Counted from the stretch's first letter, positions 8,324 through 17,393 are shown. The stretch is DNA of 64,000 nucleotides from Vermiculatibacterium agrestimuris (GCF_943193085.1 NZ_CALPCU010000006.1:1-64000), one strand, 5' to 3'. Made by a program: numbers and translations. The notes: a model not told the origin generated them from the letters alone.

Positions 8324-9066
8324 CAGGTGATCTCGTAGTCCTTGCCGAACTTCAGATTGTCGAAGTCGATGCGGCGGGTGGGCGCGTCGTCCTCCTCGTC
8401 CTCGTCATCGTCCTCATCCTCCGCCTCGTCCAAGGGCTCGTCGTCCTCATCCTCCGGCTCGTGGAGGTGGACGACCCCCCGGCGCAGCTCCTCATAGAGG
8501 GGATCGTCCTCCAGGGGCTCGGGATCCGGCTCGGGAACCTCCTCCACGGCCCTCTCCACCGCATCGCCAATGGCCTCGGCGGCGCGGGCCACCGGGTCGG
8601 TCTTCACCGGGGCGGTGTTCAGCTTGGAAAGGCCGGCCAGATAGTCCATCTCGTGCTGGTAGAGATCCTTCAGCTTTGCCAGATAGGCGGCGGTGGCGTT
8701 CCGGGCAGCGGTGAGCCGGAGCTGCTCGCTCTCGGTCTCGGCGCGCAGCGCCTCGATCCGCTCCTGGGCCTCCCGCTCGGCGGCGGCCATGGTCTCCACC
8801 TTGGTCTTCTCCGCCTCCTTGACGATATCGTCAGCCATCTTCTGGGCGGAGAGGAGGGCCTTGCGCATCGCGTCGTCAGTGGAGCGGTATTCCTCCACCT
8901 TGTCCGCCAAGACCTTCATCTTGGCTTTCAGGGTGGCGTTCTCCTTGTACAGCGTGGTGTAGTCGGCAGTGAGCAGATCCAGGAACTCATCTACCATAGC
9001 CATATTGTAGCCGCCGAAGGACGCCTTGGCAAAGGCGTGCTCCGCCACCTCCTGAGGAGTCAGCAT
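8323..9066 (-). CDS. divIVA: DivIVA family cell-division / polarity protein
   Basis: This 247-aa protein starts with the DivIVA N-terminal module (LTPQEVAEHAFAKASFGGYN, about residues 2-22), which binds negatively curved membrane at septa and poles. Long coiled coils follow (about 30-165) and then an extremely acidic C-terminal tail (about 195-240, runs of Glu/Asp). It lies downstream of sepF, as in many Firmicutes, but the ylmG and ylmH genes usually found between them are absent, and a 165-nt spacer holding a structured repeat occupies that position. The ribosome site before 9066 is weak. Confidence 0.9.
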   Translation of the reverse strand: MLTPQEVAEHAFAKASFGGYNMAMVDEFLDLLTADYTTLYKENATLKAKMKVLADKVEEYRSTDDAMRKALLSAQKMADDIVKEAEKTKVETMAAAEREAQERIEALRAETESEQLRLTAARNATAAYLAKLKDLYQHEMDYLAGLSKLNTAPVKTDPVARAAEAIGDAVERAVEEVPEPDPEPLEDDPLYEELRRGVVHLHEPEDEDDEPLDEAEDEDDDEDEEDDAPTRRIDFDNLKFGKDYEIT

Positions 9067-9136
9067 ATGTATCCCACACTTTCTGTTTTTTAATAGAGGG
9101 CCATATCACGCTACACAGCGGGCTGACCGCACGGTC

Positions 9137-9202
9137 GCTTTCCCTCCGACTCAGGCCGGTCTCAGGGGTCCAGGGCCCCTTCGCTCGCCTTCGCTCCAGT
9201 CC
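9137..9202 (-). repeat. Hairpin-containing dispersed repeat, copy A (sepF-divIVA spacer)
   Basis: Read on the minus strand, this copy has GGACTGGAGCGAAGGCGAGC (start 9202), then a 25-nt middle with a G/C hairpin (AGGGG...CCCCT), then CCTGAGTCGGAGGGAAAGC (end 9137). A second copy with 21 of 22 matches in the first block, an equally long middle with a different but still pairing stem, and a matching last block lies at 61044-61108. The flanking spacer (9067-9136, 9203-9231) has no other recognisable feature. Confidence 0.7.
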
Positions 9203-9231
9203 AAGCTCCCTCGCAGCCCACTGCTCCGCGC

Positions 9232-9729
9232 TTAAAAGTAGAGCCCGTTATCCTCCAGCTCGTCCAGCAGGTTGCCCAGAATGTCCACATTGTAGGGGGT
9301 GATGATATAAGTGGACAGGGCCACCTTCTTCACCTTGCCCTCCTGGGCATAGGCGGCGCCGGAGAGGAAGTCCAGAATACGGCGGGAGACGTCCTTGCTG
9401 GTCTCCTCCATGTTCAGCACCACCGTGCGCTTCTCCCGCAGATGGTCGGCGATCTCGGCGGCGTTCTCGAAGCGCTCAGGCTTCACCAGCACCACCTGGA
9501 GCTGGGTGGTGGTGTGGATGTTCACCACCTTGTTGTTGCGCCGCTCCACCCGCTCGGTGCGCTCCGGGCGGTCGGTATCGAAAAAGCCCGCTGTATCCTG
9601 ACGGGCAGCCTTGGCCCGGATCTCCGTCCGGTCCAGCCGGCCGGTGCCCATGACGTCGAAGTCCTCGTAATCCTCTTCCTCGTCCTCATAGGGGCGGGCG
9701 ATCCGCTTGAGTTCATCAAAAAGTCCCAT
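9232..9729 (-). CDS. sepF: Cell division protein SepF
   Basis: This 165-aa protein has an N-terminal amphipathic membrane-targeting helix (MGLFDELKRIA), an acidic linker (about 15-60), and the C-terminal SepF domain (about 75-160, with VVLNMEETSKDVSRRILDFL and the GAAYA motif). SepF tethers FtsZ to the membrane and aligns the septum. A strong AGGAGG precedes the ATG at 9729. It is 30 nt downstream of the yggS-like gene, the common sepF-yggS pairing of Firmicutes. Confidence 0.95.
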   Translation of the reverse strand: MGLFDELKRIARPYEDEEEDYEDFDVMGTGRLDRTEIRAKAARQDTAGFFDTDRPERTERVERRNNKVVNIHTTTQLQVVLVKPERFENAAEIADHLREKRTVVLNMEETSKDVSRRILDFLSGAAYAQEGKVKKVALSTYIITPYNVDILGNLLDELEDNGLYF

Positions 9730-9759
9730 GGCTGGCTCCTCCTAAAGTAGATTCTATCC

Positions 9760-10470
9760 TCACTCTGCCTTTGGGCGCATGGGAGGCCGGGCGCCAAACA
9801 GGGCGGTTCCCACCCGAACCAGGGTGGCCCCCTCCCGAACGGCGTCCATGTAATCTCCGCTCATTCCCATGGACAGGCAGTTGACATCAGCTTTATTATC
9901 GCCTATTTTGGTTCTTATGTCAACAAAAAGCTGATACATTTCCCGGAAAAATCCACGGTTTCCATCTTCTCCCGCCACCGGCGGGATGGCCATGAGGCCC
10001 CGAAGGCGCACATTGGGCAGCTCCAGCGCCCTTTGCGCCAGCGCTATGACCTCTTGGGGGGCCACGCCGGATTTGCTCTCCTCGCCCCCCACATTGACCT
10101 CAAGGAGCACATCCTGGACAAGCCCCAGCTTGGCGGCCTGCTTGTCGATGGCCTCCAAAAGATGCTCCGAGCCCACCGACTCGATCAGATCGACCCGGCC
10201 CACCACCTTGTTCACCTTGTTGGTCTGCAGATGGCCGATAAAGTGGAGCTTGGCCCCGGCGTAGGCGTCGGCGTCCAGGTGGGCGGTCATCTCCTGCACC
10301 CGGTTTTCCCCGCACACCTCGATCCCGGCGGCGATGGCGGCGCGGACGGTCTCGTCGGTCTGCACCTTGGTGGCGGCCACCAGGGTGATCCCGGCGGGAT
10401 CCCGGCCCACCTCCCGGGCTGCAGCAGCAATGTTCTCCTTCACTTGACGGATGTTTTCCTCCAAAGACAT
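9760..10470 (-). CDS. yggS: YggS/PLPBP family pyridoxal-phosphate homeostasis protein
   Basis: This 236-aa PLP-binding TIM-barrel protein has the lysine-containing motif LVAATKVQ (Schiff-base Lys at about 36), HFIGHLQTNKVN, and the phosphate-binding C-terminal segment LSMGMSGDYMDAV. It is thought to buffer PLP and keep amino-acid and vitamin B6 pools balanced; no catalytic reaction is established. It sits between the hlyD-like gene and sepF with short gaps (38 and 30 nt), consistent with one transcript. GAGGAG precedes the start. Confidence 0.93.
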   Translation of the reverse strand: MSLEENIRQVKENIAAAAREVGRDPAGITLVAATKVQTDETVRAAIAAGIEVCGENRVQEMTAHLDADAYAGAKLHFIGHLQTNKVNKVVGRVDLIESVGSEHLLEAIDKQAAKLGLVQDVLLEVNVGGEESKSGVAPQEVIALAQRALELPNVRLRGLMAIPPVAGEDGNRGFFREMYQLFVDIRTKIGDNKADVNCLSMGMSGDYMDAVREGATLVRVGTALFGARPPMRPKAE

Positions 10471-10508
10471 AGCCCATTCTCCTCTCTGTTTTCCGGGGGG
10501 CGCGCCCC

Positions 10509-11741
10509 TTACGCTACGATCTTTCCGTCCCAGATCTCCTCGCTGGCCACAATGACGGCGTCTCCTGCCCGAAGGGCCATCTTCTCCTCCTTGGTCTCGG
10601 CGTCCTGGCCCAGCACCGGCTCTACCAGGTAGAAATCCTCTCCCTGGGCCAGCACGCTGACGGGCTTTTTCTCCGCCTTGACGCCCACCTGGACGTAGAC
10701 CACGCTCTGGCCCTCCTCCATCCGGACGGCGGCGGTGGGTACCCGCAGGCCCTGGCGCGCTTCAAAGACCAGCTCCACCGTCTGGCGGCGAAGGAGGGTC
10801 ACATCGGAAAGGAATCGGTGGGAGGAGAGGATAACTGCCATTTGCCCCTCCTCCGGGGCGCTGATGCGCTCCACCGTCATATCCACCTCTCCCGCCCAGT
10901 CCCGGGAAAAGCGCACCGTGACCTGGCTCCCCTCGGTGAGCCGGCCGGCGTTCTCCTCGGACAGGGCGCAGGCAAAGTACCATGTGGTATCTGTGATCAG
11001 CTTGCCCAGGCTCTCCTCCCCCACGGGCAGGGCCTGATTCTCCAGCGAGGAGAGCTTAGAGGGGTTGAGTGCGTCCAGCCCGTCCGGGGTCAGGATGGCC
11101 TCGTAGCCATCCACCTGACCGGAAAAAATGCCGCTCTGCGCCACGGTGACCCGGCCCACGTCCTGGGTCTGGGCCCGGAGGCTCTCCATCTCGGCCTGGG
11201 CCGCGATCAGCGCGTCGGAGAGGGCTCCGGCGTCGCCGTAGCGCTGGGCCTGCTGGTAAACGGCGCTTTTAAAGGAAGAAGTCTGGCTCTCCAGGCGGGT
11301 GAAGTCCCCTGCGGCCACCGCGGAGCGGAGGGTCACCATGGCGTCCATGACCCGCTCCCGGGAGGTCTCCTCCTGGCCGCTCTCTCCCGCGGCGGCGATG
11401 GCCTGGGTGAGCTGGGCCGTCTCGGCCTGAAGATCCTCCAGCCGCTGGGAGCGCTCCAGAGAAAGCTGGTCGGCGTAGAGGTAGGCCACCGTGGCCCCCG
11501 CCGCCACCTTCTCCCCCTCGGCGGGGATCAGCCGGACGATGCTCCCAGAGCCGGAGATGGCCTGCTCCCGGCGGATAAGATAGCCGGTGGTCTCCATGGT
11601 GTCGTCCACAGAATAGGTATAGACCTGCACCGTGGGATAGGGATCCCGGAGCCCCCGCCAGGCCGCCCCGGCGAAGTAGGCCAGGATGGCGGCGAAGAAC
11701 AGGAACATAACGATTCTGTTGAGAATGGCGCCTTGCTTCAT
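10509..11741 (-). CDS. HlyD-family membrane-fusion-like protein
   Basis: This 410-aa protein has one N-terminal membrane helix (about 8-25), a biotinyl-lipoyl-like half domain (residues about 50-90, VRLIPAEGEKVAAGATVAYLY split around it), a coiled-coil hairpin (about 95-190) and a beta-barrel C-terminal part. This is the plan of periplasmic adaptor/HlyD proteins. In Gram-positive genomes such proteins near sepF are usually annotated as efflux adaptors without a known partner; none is adjacent here. A division-associated envelope role is possible from context. Confidence 0.8.
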   Translation of the reverse strand: MKQGAILNRIVMFLFFAAILAYFAGAAWRGLRDPYPTVQVYTYSVDDTMETTGYLIRREQAISGSGSIVRLIPAEGEKVAAGATVAYLYADQLSLERSQRLEDLQAETAQLTQAIAAAGESGQEETSRERVMDAMVTLRSAVAAGDFTRLESQTSSFKSAVYQQAQRYGDAGALSDALIAAQAEMESLRAQTQDVGRVTVAQSGIFSGQVDGYEAILTPDGLDALNPSKLSSLENQALPVGEESLGKLITDTTWYFACALSEENAGRLTEGSQVTVRFSRDWAGEVDMTVERISAPEEGQMAVILSSHRFLSDVTLLRRQTVELVFEARQGLRVPTAAVRMEEGQSVVYVQVGVKAEKKPVSVLAQGEDFYLVEPVLGQDAETKEEKMALRAGDAVIVASEEIWDGKIVA

Positions 11742-11777
11742 AGGGATTCTCTCTTTCCTCTCCGAACCGGGGCGGCC

Positions 11778-12005
11778 TTATGTATCCGGTGTTAAATCGA
11801 TCGGATGCGTTGGTACCACGGTGGAGATGGCGTGCTTATAGATGATCTGCTGTTTCCCGTCGGTATCCAGCACCACCACAAAGGAGTCGAAACCGGTGAT
11901 CTTCCCCCGCATCTGGAAGCCGTTCATCAAAAACATAGTGACGTTCTCCTGGGCGCGGCGGGCACGGGCGAGGAACAGGTCTTGCAGGTCATTGGCTCGG
12001 GACAT
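11778..12005 (-). CDS. hfq: RNA chaperone Hfq
   Basis: This 75-aa protein has Sm1 (about residues 12-50: LQDLFLARARRAQENVTMFL onward) and Sm2 ending in QQIIYKHAISTVVP, the classical YKHAI signature. Hfq hexamers bind U- and A-rich RNA. The ATG at 12005 is preferred over the one at 12014 because GAAAGGA is adjacent to the latter but 9 nt from the former. It is cotranscribed with mutL upstream; the miaA gene that commonly lies between mutL and hfq is not present in the 72-nt gap. Confidence 0.95.
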   Translation of the reverse strand: MSRANDLQDLFLARARRAQENVTMFLMNGFQMRGKITGFDSFVVVLDTDGKQQIIYKHAISTVVPTHPIDLTPDT

Positions 12006-12077
12006 ATGGAACATTCCTTTCTCTATTAGAATGTTACCATAATATACCAATTGCAGGTCAAAATCCGTCGATTTATG

Positions 12078-13994
12078 TCAGGAGCGTTTGAACTGTTTTT
12101 CCAGCTGTTTTTGGGTCAGCTCGATGGCTACGGGGCGGCCGTGGGGGCAGTACTTCACTTCCCCGGCCATGACGGCCCGGGCCACCCGCTCCAGCTCCTC
12201 CGTCCCCGACTTCCAGCCCCCCTTGATGGCCGCCTTACAGGCCATGGTGTGGAGAATGTCGTCCCGCCGCTCCCGGTAGCCGGTGGAACCGGTGAGGGCG
12301 AGTTTCCCGGCGATCTCGGTGAGGGTGGCCTCCACATCCCCCAGGGAGACATAGTCGGGCACCGCCCGTACCGCCAGGGAGCCGCCGCCGAAGTCGCTCA
12401 GGTCAAAGCCCAGCCGGTCCAGCTCCTCCTGGTGCTCCAGCAGCACCGCCGCCTCCTCCGGGGCGGGGGTGAAGACCACCGGGGTCAGAAGCGTCTGGGA
12501 CATGGGCAGATAGTCCTCTGCGCGCATTTTGTCAAAGTTCATCCGCTCGTGAGCGGCGTGCTTATCGATAAGCAGGGCCTTGTCCCCCTGCTCCACGATG
12601 ATGTAGGTGTGGAACAGCTCCCCGGCCACCCACCAGGGAAGCTCCTGTTCCTCCTCCAGTACGGGGACGGGGGGAATCGCAGGCGGGGTCGGCGCGGGCT
12701 TCTCCTCCGCCGGGGGAACGACCGCCGCCTCCCTCCTGGACGGCTGGGCAGAAACGGACGGGGCCGGTTCCACGGGAATGGGGGGCTCAAGCGCCGGCGG
12801 GGCGGGGACGGGCGCGGCCGAAACAGGCGCGGGCTTCTCCTCTGCCGGGGGAATGGCCGCCGGCTCTCTCCCGGGCGGCTGGGCCGGGACAGTAAGAACC
12901 GTCCCCGCTGTCCCTTTGTTGGTAAAATCGTGGAGGGGCAGGGAGGTCTGTTTCCCCTCCACAACGGCCTCTCCGGCCCGGCCCACCACCGCGGCGGGGC
13001 GGGACTTGTCCGTGCCCAGGGCGGAGAGGACGGCGTAGTACACCGCCGAGAAGACCTGCCGCTCGGCGCCGAACTTTACCTCCTGCTTGGTGGGGTGGAC
13101 ATTCACATCCACGCCGTTGAGCTTTACCTCCAGGTGGAGCACACAGCCGGGGAACCGGCCCACCATCTTCTGGTTGGCGTAAGCCTGCTCCAGGGCGGCC
13201 GTCATGGCCGCGCTTTTGACCCAGCGGCCGTTGACAAAGAAGAACTGGTTGCCCCTTGTGCCCCGGCAGCAGGTGGGCAGGGAGGTAAAGCCGGTGACTT
13301 TCACGTCCTCGCCGCTGCCGGAAACCTGGGTGAAGCCCAGGGCCATGTCCCGGCCCAACACGGCGTACAGTGCGCTGCGCAGCGCACCGTCTCCGGGGGT
13401 GAGCAGCTCCTGGGCGCCGTCCTTGATAAACTTGAAGGAGACCTCCGGCCGGGCCAGAGCCTGGCGCTGTACCACCGCCAGGCAGGCGGCGGCCTCCGCG
13501 GCGTCCTTCTTCATGAATTTCAGCCGGGCGGGGGTGTTATAGAAGAGATCCCGCACCAGTAGGGTGGTGCCCAGCGGGCAGCCCGCCTCCTCCTGGCCCT
13601 GGGGCTCACCCCCCTCCAGCGTGTAGGAGGTACCCAGGGCGTCCTCCTGGCGGCGGGTGAGGATCTCCAGCCGGGAGACGGCGGCGATGGCGGCCAGCGC
13701 CTCTCCCCGGAAGCCCAGGGTGCCGATGGCCTCCAGGTCGTATTCGTTTTTGATCTTGCTGGTGGCGTGGCGGAGGAATGCGGTGGGCACCTCCGACCGG
13801 GCGATGCCGCAGCCGTCGTCGGTGACCCGGATGAGGGTCATGCCCCCGTGCTGGATCTCCACGGTGACGGTCTTGGCCCCCGCGTCCACGGCGTTCTCGC
13901 ACAGCTCCTTGACCACGCTGGCGGGGCGCTCCACCACCTCGCCGGCGGCGATGAGGTCGGCCACGTGGGGAGAGAGCTGCTGAATATGGGGCAT
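12078..13994 (-). CDS. mutL: DNA mismatch repair protein MutL
   Basis: This 638-aa protein has an N-terminal GHKL ATPase (about 1-330) with the E-N-x2-DA motif (ELCENAVDAGA), DDGCGI and GFRGEALA, then a Pro/Ala-rich linker (about 345-440) containing two similar segments around PPAEEKPAP, and a C-terminal endonuclease/dimerisation domain. Endonuclease-type motifs are present: DKHAAHERMNFD (the last acidic position is Asp rather than the usual Glu), ACKAAIK and CPHGRP. In MutH-less bacteria MutL nicks the new strand after MutS recognition. The start at 13994 has GGAGG 9 nt upstream; the longer frame is not conserved. Confidence 0.96.
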   Translation of the reverse strand: MPHIQQLSPHVADLIAAGEVVERPASVVKELCENAVDAGAKTVTVEIQHGGMTLIRVTDDGCGIARSEVPTAFLRHATSKIKNEYDLEAIGTLGFRGEALAAIAAVSRLEILTRRQEDALGTSYTLEGGEPQGQEEAGCPLGTTLLVRDLFYNTPARLKFMKKDAAEAAACLAVVQRQALARPEVSFKFIKDGAQELLTPGDGALRSALYAVLGRDMALGFTQVSGSGEDVKVTGFTSLPTCCRGTRGNQFFFVNGRWVKSAAMTAALEQAYANQKMVGRFPGCVLHLEVKLNGVDVNVHPTKQEVKFGAERQVFSAVYYAVLSALGTDKSRPAAVVGRAGEAVVEGKQTSLPLHDFTNKGTAGTVLTVPAQPPGREPAAIPPAEEKPAPVSAAPVPAPPALEPPIPVEPAPSVSAQPSRREAAVVPPAEEKPAPTPPAIPPVPVLEEEQELPWWVAGELFHTYIIVEQGDKALLIDKHAAHERMNFDKMRAEDYLPMSQTLLTPVVFTPAPEEAAVLLEHQEELDRLGFDLSDFGGGSLAVRAVPDYVSLGDVEATLTEIAGKLALTGSTGYRERRDDILHTMACKAAIKGGWKSGTEELERVARAVMAGEVKYCPHGRPVAIELTQKQLEKQFKRS

Positions 13995-14011
13995 ACCGGT
14001 CGCCCTCCTTT

Positions 14012-14698
14012 CTATGTGGTAAAGAGAATGATAGCGTTGAGGCCGCCATGGAGCGCCACACCGCTCCACACGCTGCCGCCGTTGTCGTAGCACCAGGTGA
14101 GGGCCGCCGACATAGGCAGGTACAAAACCGCCAGAAGCAGGTAGCGGGGGTCGGAAAAGTCCAGGGCATACCGCCAAACCTGGGCCAGGGCGTAGAGGGG
14201 AACGCACACCAGATAGGCCAGCACCCGGCTGTACCCCCGCAGGTTCCCAAACACCAGGCCCCGGAAGAGCACCTCCTCCACCAGGGGGATGAGCAGGAGC
14301 ACCAAAACCAGGGTGGGAACCGGAGCGGCGCCATACTCGGCGGCATACTGGGCGGCGATGGGGTCGGGCACCGGGAAGGGCAGGCTCACCGCCAGCAGGC
14401 GGAGTCCTCCCGCCAGGAGCAGTCCCGTTACCACGCCGAACAGGTTCTCCGGCAGCCAGCTGACAAGCTCCTCAAAGTCCTTTTTCAAAAAGCTCCAGAA
14501 CAAGAGCAGGGACAGGGTGAACAGCAGGGCGTAATAGAGGACGTTGGCCTCCGCCACCAGGGGCTCCCCGTCCCCAGAGATCACCCGCTGGGCCCAGGCG
14601 TTCAGATAGGGGAACACCAGAAGGTAGAGGGCGAAGAACACCAGCCCCCGGCCCCGCTCAGAGGCGGTCATTTTTGTTTTCCAGCTCCGGCGGAACAT
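14012..14698 (-). CDS. CPBP family intramembrane metalloprotease
   Basis: This 228-aa multi-pass membrane protein has the CAAX/CPBP (Abi) family motif EEVLFRG (Glu-Glu-x3-Arg, about residue 145) and a later His-bearing segment GVALHGGLNAI, both expected in the active site. Family members cleave prenylated proteins or bacteriocin-type substrates within the membrane; the target here is unknown. It is inserted between mutS and mutL with gaps of only 17 and 27 nt, an unusual partner for mismatch repair. GGAGGGG precedes the ATG. Confidence 0.85.
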   Translation of the reverse strand: MFRRSWKTKMTASERGRGLVFFALYLLVFPYLNAWAQRVISGDGEPLVAEANVLYYALLFTLSLLLFWSFLKKDFEELVSWLPENLFGVVTGLLLAGGLRLLAVSLPFPVPDPIAAQYAAEYGAAPVPTLVLVLLLIPLVEEVLFRGLVFGNLRGYSRVLAYLVCVPLYALAQVWRYALDFSDPRYLLLAVLYLPMSAALTWCYDNGGSVWSGVALHGGLNAIILFTT

Positions 14699-14725
14699 CG
14701 CACGTCCCCCTCCTTTCTCCCTGTT

Positions 14726-17311
14726 TTACAGTTCTTTTTTCCACTGGTAAATGAGGTTCATGGCCTCGATGGGGGTCAGGGTATCCACATCCACCGCCCG
14801 GAGCTTGTCCGCCAGGGCCATGGCCCCCATATCCCCCAGGGACAGCTGGCTTTCGCCGCCGTCGGCGGTCACAGCCGGGGCGGGGATCCCCTCCGCCTCC
14901 AGCTGGGCCAGGATGGTCTTTGCCCGGGAAATGACCTTGTCGGGCACCCCCGCCAGCTTGGCCACCTCGATGCCATAGCTGGCCGCCGCCGGGCCGGGGA
15001 CGATCTTGCGCAGGAAGAGGATATCGTCCTTTTTCTTCCTGGCGGCGATGTTGTAGTTCTTCACGCCGCTGATCTCCCCCTCCAGCACCGTCAGCTCGTG
15101 ATAGTGGGTGGCGAAGAGGGTCTTGCATCCCAGCCGCTTTTTATCCGCGCAGTATTCCAGCACCGAGCGGGCGATGGCCATGCCGTCGTAAGTTGAGGTG
15201 CCCCGGCCGATCTCGTCCAGGATGAGAAGGCTCTTGGCCGTGGCGTTTTTCAGCAGCTCCGCCACCTCGGTCATCTCCACCATGAAGGTGGACTGTCCCG
15301 CCGACAGGTCGTCGCTGGCGCCGATGCGGGTAAACACCCGATCCACAATGCCGATGCGGGCGGACTTGGCGGGGACGAAGGAGCCCATCTGGGCCATGAG
15401 GACAATGAGGGCCACCTGGCGCATATAGGTGGACTTGCCTGCCATGTTGGGCCCCGTGATGATGGCGCACAGGTCATCCCTGCCGTCCATGTGGGCGTCG
15501 TTGGGCACGAAAAGGGCGGTCTTGGCCGCCTTTTCCACCACCGGGTGGCGGCCCTCGGCGATGTCGATCACGTCGGAGAGATCCACCTGGGGCATACAGT
15601 AGCCATTCTCGGCGGCCACCCGGGCGAAGGAGCACAGCACGTCCACCTGGCCCACCGCCGCCGCGGAGCGCTGCACATTCCCCACCTGTTCCGCCGCCGT
15701 CTGGCGTACCTGGCTGAACAGCTGGTACTCCAGCGCGGTGAGCTGATCCTGAGCGGTGAGGATGGTGTGCTCCATCTCCTTGAGCTCAGGGGTGATATAC
15801 CGTTCGCAGTTGACCAGGGTCTGCTTGCGGATGTATGTATCGGGAATGGGCACGGTGTTGGCCTTGGAGACCTCGATGTAATAGCCAAAGACCTTGTTGA
15901 ACCCCACCTTCAGCCGCTGGATACCCGTCTTTTCCTTCTCCTGGCGCTCCATGGCGGCCACCATGTCCTTGCCGCCGGTCAAAATGCTTCGGAGGCGATC
16001 CACCTCGGCATTGTAGCCCTCCCGGATAAAGCCGCCCTCCCGAACGGAGAAGGGGGGCTCGTCCACAAAGGCGGCGTCGATGCGCGCCCGAAGCTCGGAC
16101 AGGTCGTCCAGGTTCTCCCGCAGAACGCCCAGCAGGGAGGAGGGGAAGGGAGTGAGAAGGCCGCGAAGCTCCGGCAGCTTTCCCAGGCCCCGGGACAGGC
16201 TCACCAGATCCCGGCCTCCGGCGGTGCCGTAGACCACCCGGCCGATGAGCCGCTCTAAGTCGGTGATCTCCCGCAGGGTACGGGCAAGCTCCTGCCGGGC
16301 CACGGAGTCGCTGACCAGGTCGCCCACCGCCCCCTGGCGCTTGCCGATCTGCACCGGGGAGAGAAGGGGCCGCTCCAGCCAGGCACGGATGAGCCGGTGG
16401 CCCATGGGCGTGCAGGTCTTGTCCAGCACCCACAAAAGGCTCCCTTTTTTCTCCCCGCCCCGAAGGGTCTCGGTGAGCTCCAGGTTCCGCCGGGCGGTGA
16501 GGTCCAGCTCCATAAACTCCCCGGTGGTGTAATAATTCACCTCAGACAGGTGGGAAAGGTCGGTCTTTTGGGTCTCATAGAGGTAGAGCATGAGGGCGCC
16601 TACCGCCCGCTCCACCCCGCTGCCGGGAAGGCCGTGATCCACACCGAACTGCTTTTCCACCGCGGCATGGGTTCGCTCCGGGTCAAAGCCGGCACGGTTC
16701 CCCAGCTCCACCCGGCAGTCCAGGCGCTGGGACAGGAAGAGCTTCAGGGCCTCGTCCTCCGCCGCCTCAGGGGAGAGCAGCACCTCCCTGGGGGAGAAAC
16801 GGCCCAGCTCGTTTTCCACGTGCTCCCGCCAGCCGGGGCCGTTAAAATCGGTGGCGGAGACCTCTCCGGTGGAGAGATCCGCAAAGCACAGTCCCGCCCC
16901 CTCTACCTCCACACACAAAGCGCACAGGAAGTTGTTCTTCCCCTCCTCCAGCATGGTCTCCTCAATGACGGTACCGGGGGTGACGATGCGGATGATCTCC
17001 CGCTCCACCAGCCCCTTGGCCGTGGCGGGATCCTCCATCTGCTCACAGATGGCCACCTTATAACCCCTGGCGATGAGCCGGGAGATATAGGCCTCGGCGG
17101 CGTGGTAGGGCACGCCGCACATGGGAGTGCGTTCCTCCGGGGGCAGGGCCCTGTCCCGGCTGGTGAGGGTGAGCTCCAGCTCCTTAGAGGCCACCTTGGC
17201 ATCCTCGTTGAACATCTCGTAGAAGTCCCCCAGCCGGAAAAACAGGATGCAGTCCGGATGGTCGGCCTTGATCTTATGATATTGGAGCATCATGGGGGTG
17301 CCTTCGGGCAT
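14726..17311 (-). CDS. mutS: DNA mismatch recognition ATPase MutS
   Basis: This 861-aa protein has an N-terminal mismatch-binding domain with the Phe-x-Glu motif (LGDFYEMFNEDA, about 29-40), connector, lever and clamp domains, and a C-terminal ABC ATPase: Walker A GPNMAGKSTYMRQ (about 615), Walker B LLILDEIGRGTST and the H-motif FATHYHEL. It recognises mispairs and recruits MutL. The start at 17311 (MPEGTPMM) is chosen because AAGAGGTGG precedes it; a GTG three codons earlier is possible. It lies downstream of miaB and upstream of the CPBP and mutL genes. Confidence 0.96.
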   Translation of the reverse strand: MPEGTPMMLQYHKIKADHPDCILFFRLGDFYEMFNEDAKVASKELELTLTSRDRALPPEERTPMCGVPYHAAEAYISRLIARGYKVAICEQMEDPATAKGLVEREIIRIVTPGTVIEETMLEEGKNNFLCALCVEVEGAGLCFADLSTGEVSATDFNGPGWREHVENELGRFSPREVLLSPEAAEDEALKLFLSQRLDCRVELGNRAGFDPERTHAAVEKQFGVDHGLPGSGVERAVGALMLYLYETQKTDLSHLSEVNYYTTGEFMELDLTARRNLELTETLRGGEKKGSLLWVLDKTCTPMGHRLIRAWLERPLLSPVQIGKRQGAVGDLVSDSVARQELARTLREITDLERLIGRVVYGTAGGRDLVSLSRGLGKLPELRGLLTPFPSSLLGVLRENLDDLSELRARIDAAFVDEPPFSVREGGFIREGYNAEVDRLRSILTGGKDMVAAMERQEKEKTGIQRLKVGFNKVFGYYIEVSKANTVPIPDTYIRKQTLVNCERYITPELKEMEHTILTAQDQLTALEYQLFSQVRQTAAEQVGNVQRSAAAVGQVDVLCSFARVAAENGYCMPQVDLSDVIDIAEGRHPVVEKAAKTALFVPNDAHMDGRDDLCAIITGPNMAGKSTYMRQVALIVLMAQMGSFVPAKSARIGIVDRVFTRIGASDDLSAGQSTFMVEMTEVAELLKNATAKSLLILDEIGRGTSTYDGMAIARSVLEYCADKKRLGCKTLFATHYHELTVLEGEISGVKNYNIAARKKKDDILFLRKIVPGPAAASYGIEVAKLAGVPDKVISRAKTILAQLEAEGIPAPAVTADGGESQLSLGDMGAMALADKLRAVDVDTLTPIEAMNLIYQWKKEL

Positions 17312-17360
17312 GACGGCCACCTCTTTTTCTTTATTTCAGCCTGTACTCTCCGAGCACGAG

Positions 17361-17393
17361 CTGTCCGTAAGCGGCCTAGCCGCTAACGGACAG
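17361..17393 (-). other. Long hairpin enclosing the miaB stop codon
   Basis: CTGTCCGTAAGCGGC and GCCGCTAACGGACAG form a 15-bp stem (one mismatch) around a 3-nt loop. On the minus strand the loop is TAG, the stop codon of miaB. No T-run follows on the minus strand before mutS, so it is not a standard terminator; it may stabilise or partly attenuate the transcript. Confidence 0.6.

Noticed and set aside
12640..12900. Proline-rich repeats in the middle of mutL as a possible insertion
   Set aside because: Variable Pro/Ala-rich linkers between the ATPase and endonuclease domains are normal in MutL; the two similar PPAEEKPAP segments are most simply internal duplication within the linker.
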